Positions 5,564 to 8,493 of a stretch of 8,493 nt of DNA are shown piece by piece (the stretch's first letter is position 1; every line of letters starts with the position of its first letter). The notes beneath the pieces are model-generated. The model ran no database searches, was not told where the DNA came from, and saw only the letters and a program-made list of their open reading frames with translations. This DNA is from Chloroflexia bacterium. Its GTDB lineage: Bacteria > Chloroflexota > Chloroflexia > Thermomicrobiales > JALYUS01. The stretch is from contig JAICJW010000193.1 of the NCBI GenBank assembly GCA_025928215.1, forward strand, positions 1-8,493, written 5' to 3'. The translations under genes and the position numbers were made by a program.

Positions 5564-6799
5564 ATGGCCGCGCAGACGAGTGTACTCCGCAATCGCCCGC
5601 TCCTCACCCTGATGTCCGGCCACTTTACCGTGGATATGTATGTCGGGCTGCTCCCCGTCCTCTATCCGCTGCTGACCGACCGCTTCACGCTCGATCTCAA
5701 GACCGTTGGCCTCGTCTCGCTCGCCTATAGCGGCATGGCCTCCATTTCGCAGCCCTTCTTCGGCTGGATCGCCGACCGCTACGGCACCCGCTTCATCGGC
5801 CTCGCCCTCGTCTGGACGGCGATAATGTTCTCGACGATTGGCTTCGCGCCCTCGTTCCCCGTGCTGCTCTTCCTCGCGGCGGCGGCGGGGATCGGTTCGG
5901 GCTGCTATCACCCGCTCGGCGCGCTCAACGCGAACGCCGTCATCCCGGAGAAGCAGCGCAATGTCGCGATGTCCGTCTATGTGACGGGCGGCACGCTGGG
6001 CGTCGCGCTCGGCCCGGTCATCGGCGCGGTGATCTTCACCCTCTTCGGCGTGCGCGGCACGGCGGTAATGTTCTTCCCCGGTATCTTCAGCGCGATCTGG
6101 CTGCTGTTCGAGATGCGCAAGATCGCCCTCCGCCGCCCGGAGCGGAAGCCCGGCACCCTCGTTACCCACGCGCCGATCCCTATCGTTCCGCTGCTCGCGA
6201 TCATCGGCGTGATGGCCTCGCGCTCGGGGACGGTAATCGGCATCGAGGCATTCATCCCGACGTGGTACAAGTCGCTCGGTTACAGCGCCTCGTTCTACGG
6301 GCCGCTCGCCACGACGGTCGTCGTCGCCAGCGCACTGGGAACGATTGGCTCCGGCACTTTGGCAGATCGCTACGGGCGGCGTGCGGTGATCGTCGGCGCG
6401 CTGATCCTGACGATACCGGTGATTATCCTCTTCGCGCAGTTCACCGGGCCAATTGGCTTTCTGACGGGCGCGGCGGTTGGCTTCCTCGCCGCCTCGACCG
6501 GCCCCCTGATGCTCGTGATGGGGCAGCAACTAATGGCCGGGCGCGCGGGGGTGGCCTCCGGCCTGATCCTCGGCCTCGGCTTCGTCACCGGCGCAATTGG
6601 CGTGCCGGTGATGGGCGCGATGGCCGATGCCTTCGGGATCGCCGCCGCCATGCGCTTTCAGGTGGTGATCGTCCTTATCACGATCGCCGTTGCTTTCTTC
6701 CTGCCGTCTGAGGAATGGCTCTTCAATCGCACCGAAGCGATCAAGGCCGCCAGCCATCCCACGCCGGGCGCTGTCCCGGCCACCGCAAACAAGCAATGA
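5564..6799 (+). CDS. Major facilitator superfamily exporter, Fsr (fosmidomycin resistance)-like
   Basis: An integral membrane transporter of 411 residues with about 12 hydrophobic helices in two halves joined by a basic loop (MRKIALRRPERKPG). MFS motif A appears in both halves: GWIADRYGTR (67-76) and GTLADRYGRR. The first helix region, LMSGHFTVDMYVGLLPVLYP (16-35), resembles the fosmidomycin-resistance subgroup of efflux pumps. ATG 5564 is preferred because GGGGA ends 6 nt upstream and hydrophobic sequence begins about 11 residues later; the frame is open back to 5480, but that part is not membrane-like and has no good ribosome-binding site. It follows the PLP enzyme by 120 bp on the same strand. 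Substrate is unknown: export of a sulfur compound, a methylated arsenical or an antibiotic are all guesses. The stop codon lies inside the AGCAATG heptamer array. Confidence 0.88.
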   Translation: MAAQTSVLRNRPLLTLMSGHFTVDMYVGLLPVLYPLLTDRFTLDLKTVGLVSLAYSGMASISQPFFGWIADRYGTRFIGLALVWTAIMFSTIGFAPSFPVLLFLAAAAGIGSGCYHPLGALNANAVIPEKQRNVAMSVYVTGGTLGVALGPVIGAVIFTLFGVRGTAVMFFPGIFSAIWLLFEMRKIALRRPERKPGTLVTHAPIPIVPLLAIIGVMASRSGTVIGIEAFIPTWYKSLGYSASFYGPLATTVVVASALGTIGSGTLADRYGRRAVIVGALILTIPVIILFAQFTGPIGFLTGAAVGFLAASTGPLMLVMGQQLMAGRAGVASGLILGLGFVTGAIGVPVMGAMADAFGIAAAMRFQVVIVLITIAVAFFLPSEEWLFNRTEAIKAASHPTPGAVPATANKQ

Positions 6800-6819
6800 G
6801 CAATGAGCAATGAGCAATG
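6792..6819 (+). repeat. Four tandem copies of the heptamer AGCAATG
   Basis: AGCAATG occurs four times without change (6792-6798, 6799-6805, 6806-6812, 6813-6819). The first copy includes the TGA of the MFS gene (6797-6799). Since the unit is 7 nt, each copy puts an ATG in a new frame. ATG 6796 and ATG 6803 each begin a five-residue reading frame MSNEQ followed by TGA; ATG 6810 is in frame with hisS and open. Confidence 0.9.
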
Positions 6820-6826
6820 AGGATGA

Positions 6827-6856
6827 TGTAGGGGCGCATCGCATGCGCCCTCCACA
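6827..6856. repeat. Palindromic intergenic repeat (GGGCGCAT/ATGCGCCC)
   Basis: GGGCGCAT (6832-6839) and ATGCGCCC (6843-6850) form a perfect 8-bp stem with a CGC loop. The outer TGTAGG and CCTCCACA bases pair imperfectly, giving a roughly 30-nt dyad. It resembles short GTAGGGGCG...CGCCC palindromes that I recall as dispersed intergenic elements in Chloroflexota and cyanobacteria. It may form a hairpin between the exporter and hisS; no U-run follows it. Confidence 0.6.
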
Positions 6857-6869
6857 GGCGGTAGGCACG

Positions 6870-8210
6870 ATGAGTAACGAACAACAACCCCCAAAGCGCC
6901 CCAATCCCCGCGTGTTGAGCGGGTTCCGGGATTTCTTGCCGGCGCAGATGCGCGTGCGGCAGCAGGTGACGGGCATGCTACGCGATATTTTCGAGCGGTT
7001 CGGCTACGAGCCGCTCGATACGCCGACGCTTGAAGCAATCGAAGTGCTGCAAGGGAAGATCGGACAGGACGAGAAACTGCTCTACCGCTTCACCGACCAC
7101 GGCGGGCGTGAAGTCGGCATGCGCTACGATCTGACGATCCCGCTTGCCCGCGTCGTGGCGATGCACGCGAACGATCTCGTCCTTCCCTTCAAGCGGTATC
7201 ACATGGGCCCGGTCTGGCGCGCGGACCGGCCGCAGAGGGGGCGCTTCCGCGAGTTCTGGCAGTGTGACGCCGATGTCGTGGGCACGAAGAGCGTGATTGC
7301 GGACGCCGAGGGCGTGGCGATCTACAACGCCGTCCTCGCCGGATGCGGCTTCACGGACTACGCGATTCGCGTCAATCACCGCGCCGTCCTCGCCGCCCTC
7401 GCGCCGTACGCCGGGCTGCCCGACACGGACGCCGTGACGCTGATCCGCGCGATAGACAAACTGGACAAGATCGGCCCCGAGGGTGTCAAGGGTGAGATGA
7501 TGGAGCGCGGCATTCCGGAGCGAGCGGCGGAGCGCGTGCTCGAACTCGTCGGCTTCACCGGCGCGAACGATGCCGTGCTGGCACAAATGAACGGATTGCT
7601 GGCGGATATTCCCGCCGCGCAGGCCGGGCTGGACGACCTCGCACGCCTCTTCGACTACGCCGCCGCGCTCGGCGTGCCGGAGGGGAAGGCGCTCGTCTTC
7701 CCGGCGCTCGCGCGCGGGCTGGACTACTACACCGGCCCGGTCTTCGAAACCTACGTGCCGGAAGGCGGCGTCGGCTCGCTCGGCGGTGGGGGCCGGTACG
7801 ACCAGCTGATCGGTGCGCTCGGCGGGCGCGACCTGCCCGCGACGGGCATCTCCGTCGGCCTCGAACGGTTGCTCGTCGTGATGGAGGAGCGCGGCATGGC
7901 GGGCGCGACGGAGAGCGTCACGCAGGCCCTCGTTGCCATCCTCCCGAACGACGATCCACGACATGCCTTAGCACTCGCGACCGAACTGCGCGCTGGCGGC
8001 ATCCGCGCCGAGGTAACGCTCGACCCGAAGCGGAATCTCATGCAGCAGTTCACCTATGCCGAGCGCAAGGGCATCCCGTACGTTTTGATCGCCGGTTCCG
8101 ATGAGCGTGCGGCGAACACTGCCACCGTCCGCACTCTCGCCACCCGCGCGCAGCAACAAATCCCCCGCGCCGACCTCGCCGCCACCCTCCACCGCCTCCT
8201 GAACGGGTAG
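6870..8210 (+). CDS. hisS: Histidyl-tRNA synthetase
   Basis: Cytosolic class II aminoacyl-tRNA synthetase charging tRNA-His with histidine. With the ATG at 6870 it has 446 residues, within the usual 420-450. Seen in order: LSGFRDFLP (16-24) near the N-terminus, RYDLTIPLARV (85-95), motif 2 region FKRYHMGPVWRADRPQRGRF (107-126), the histidine-specific ARGLDYYTGPVFE (281-293), motif 3 GISVGLERL (326-334, R333) and a C-terminal anticodon-binding domain (about 352-446). The frame is open to ATG 6810, adding 20 residues encoded by the heptamer and palindrome; these are not protein-like for this family, so I prefer 6870, although its ribosome-binding site is weak (GGCGG/GTAGG). It is a housekeeping gene, probably unrelated to the arsenic genes, separated from the exporter by 70 bp of repeats. 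Confidence 0.95.
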   Translation: MSNEQQPPKRPNPRVLSGFRDFLPAQMRVRQQVTGMLRDIFERFGYEPLDTPTLEAIEVLQGKIGQDEKLLYRFTDHGGREVGMRYDLTIPLARVVAMHANDLVLPFKRYHMGPVWRADRPQRGRFREFWQCDADVVGTKSVIADAEGVAIYNAVLAGCGFTDYAIRVNHRAVLAALAPYAGLPDTDAVTLIRAIDKLDKIGPEGVKGEMMERGIPERAAERVLELVGFTGANDAVLAQMNGLLADIPAAQAGLDDLARLFDYAAALGVPEGKALVFPALARGLDYYTGPVFETYVPEGGVGSLGGGGRYDQLIGALGGRDLPATGISVGLERLLVVMEERGMAGATESVTQALVAILPNDDPRHALALATELRAGGIRAEVTLDPKRNLMQQFTYAERKGIPYVLIAGSDERAANTATVRTLATRAQQQIPRADLAATLHRLLNG

Positions 8211-8218
8211 AAATCATA

Positions 8219-8378
8219 TGAACCGCAGAGGCGCAGAGGATAGAGAGGGACGCGGAGAAACGAAGGGGGATTGTAGAGAGAAACCCTTCTGCATTACCGC
8301 TCCCCTTTTATTTCCTCGCTTTCTTCTCTGTGCTCTCCGCGTCCTCTGCCGGGCGCCCTCTGGGCAGCATGCGGTTCA
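8219..8378. repeat. Imperfect inverted-repeat element of GCAGAGG type after hisS
   Basis: The ends are a perfect 9-bp inverted repeat, TGAACCGCA (8219-8227) and TGCGGTTCA (8370-8378). Inside, GGACGCGGAGA (8248-8258) pairs with TCTCCGCGTCC (8334-8344), and GCAGAGGA (8233-8240) with TCCTCTGC (8342-8349). The left arm is purine-rich and the right pyrimidine-rich. It has no coding content and looks like a MITE/REP-type dispersed element of the GCAGAGG kind I recall from Chloroflexota and other environmental genomes. It fills nearly all of the spacer after hisS and could act as its 3' hairpin. Confidence 0.7.
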
Positions 8379-8493
8379 ATCGGTTTCTCGATGAATGCGA
8401 TTGGGTCAGCGTCATCGCCGCGATGGTATCGGGGAACGGTGTCGGGGCTGAGCGCGTACCTGAGCGATTTGCGGGCGTGGGGCGCGGGGGCGG
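8379..8493. other. Right edge, coding status unresolved
   Basis: Three frames are open to the window end and none can be chosen safely. On + from ATG 8369 the reading begins MRFNRFLDECDWVSVIAAM and has the most gene-like base positions (G-rich first codon base, lower GC in the second). On + from ATG 8391 it begins MNAIGSASSPRWYRGTVSGL. On - a frame enters from the right, contains DDADPIAFIEKPIEPH and ends at a TAA at 8296-8294 inside the inverted repeat, which could be the tail of a convergent gene. No start has a convincing ribosome-binding site. No RNA gene is seen. Confidence 0.3.

Noticed and set aside
4727..6529. 600-residue open frame on the - strand
   Set aside because: It lies antisense to the well-identified PLP enzyme and MFS genes, is very rich in Arg, Glu, Asp, Gly and His without any family motif, and results from the strong third-position GC bias of the real genes.
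6978..7964. 328-residue open frame on the - strand
   Set aside because: Antisense shadow of hisS, with low-complexity charged composition and no recognisable motif.

Overview
The window is GC-rich bacterial DNA with tightly packed genes, strong G/C bias at third codon positions, and spacers carrying the palindromic and GCAGAGG-type dispersed repeats that I associate with Chloroflexota (for example Thermomicrobia-like lineages) and some other environmental phyla. That assignment is a guess from style and gene make-up, not proof. Every complete gene from 1185 to 8210 lies on the + strand; the two genes at the left edge lie on the - strand.

Left edge (1-988, - strand): a PAP2-type membrane phosphatase is followed, with an ATGA stop/start overlap, by the 5' end of a sugar phosphate isomerase/epimerase-like TIM-barrel gene that runs out of the window. 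These look like ordinary neighbours of the cluster that follows. The spacer at 989-1184 separates them from the divergent arsenic genes and holds a -35 box and a perfect 11+11 bp palindrome, a likely ArsR operator.

Arsenic island (1185-4160, + strand): (i) an aquaporin-family channel with both NPA boxes and an unusually open predicted selectivity filter; (ii) overlapping it by 8 bp, a fusion of a thioredoxin-type (LMW-PTP fold) arsenate reductase with a C-terminal ArsR repressor, with a good internal ribosome-binding site and ATG that could also produce the repressor alone; (iii) a textbook sigma-70 promoter driving a second ArsR; (iv) a cysteine-rich ArsM arsenite S-adenosylmethionine methyltransferase. 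No ArsB, Acr3 or ArsA is present. The likely logic is arsenate reduction to arsenite, arsenite exit down its gradient through the channel (as described for AqpS/ArsC of Sinorhizobium meliloti), and methylation of what remains, under two ArsR sensors that probably read different operators.

Middle (4161-6799): a PLP-dependent trans-sulfuration enzyme close to methionine gamma-lyase/cystathionine gamma-lyase, with a structured leader, and then an MFS exporter resembling the fosmidomycin-resistance (Fsr) group. Whether they belong to the arsenic response (sulfur amino-acid supply, export of products) is only inferred from position and strand.

Right part (6792-8493): a four-copy AGCAATG heptamer, a GGGCGCAT/ATGCGCCC palindrome, hisS (histidyl-tRNA synthetase), a roughly 160 bp imperfect inverted-repeat element, and about 115 bp whose coding status cannot be settled because it is cut by the window end.
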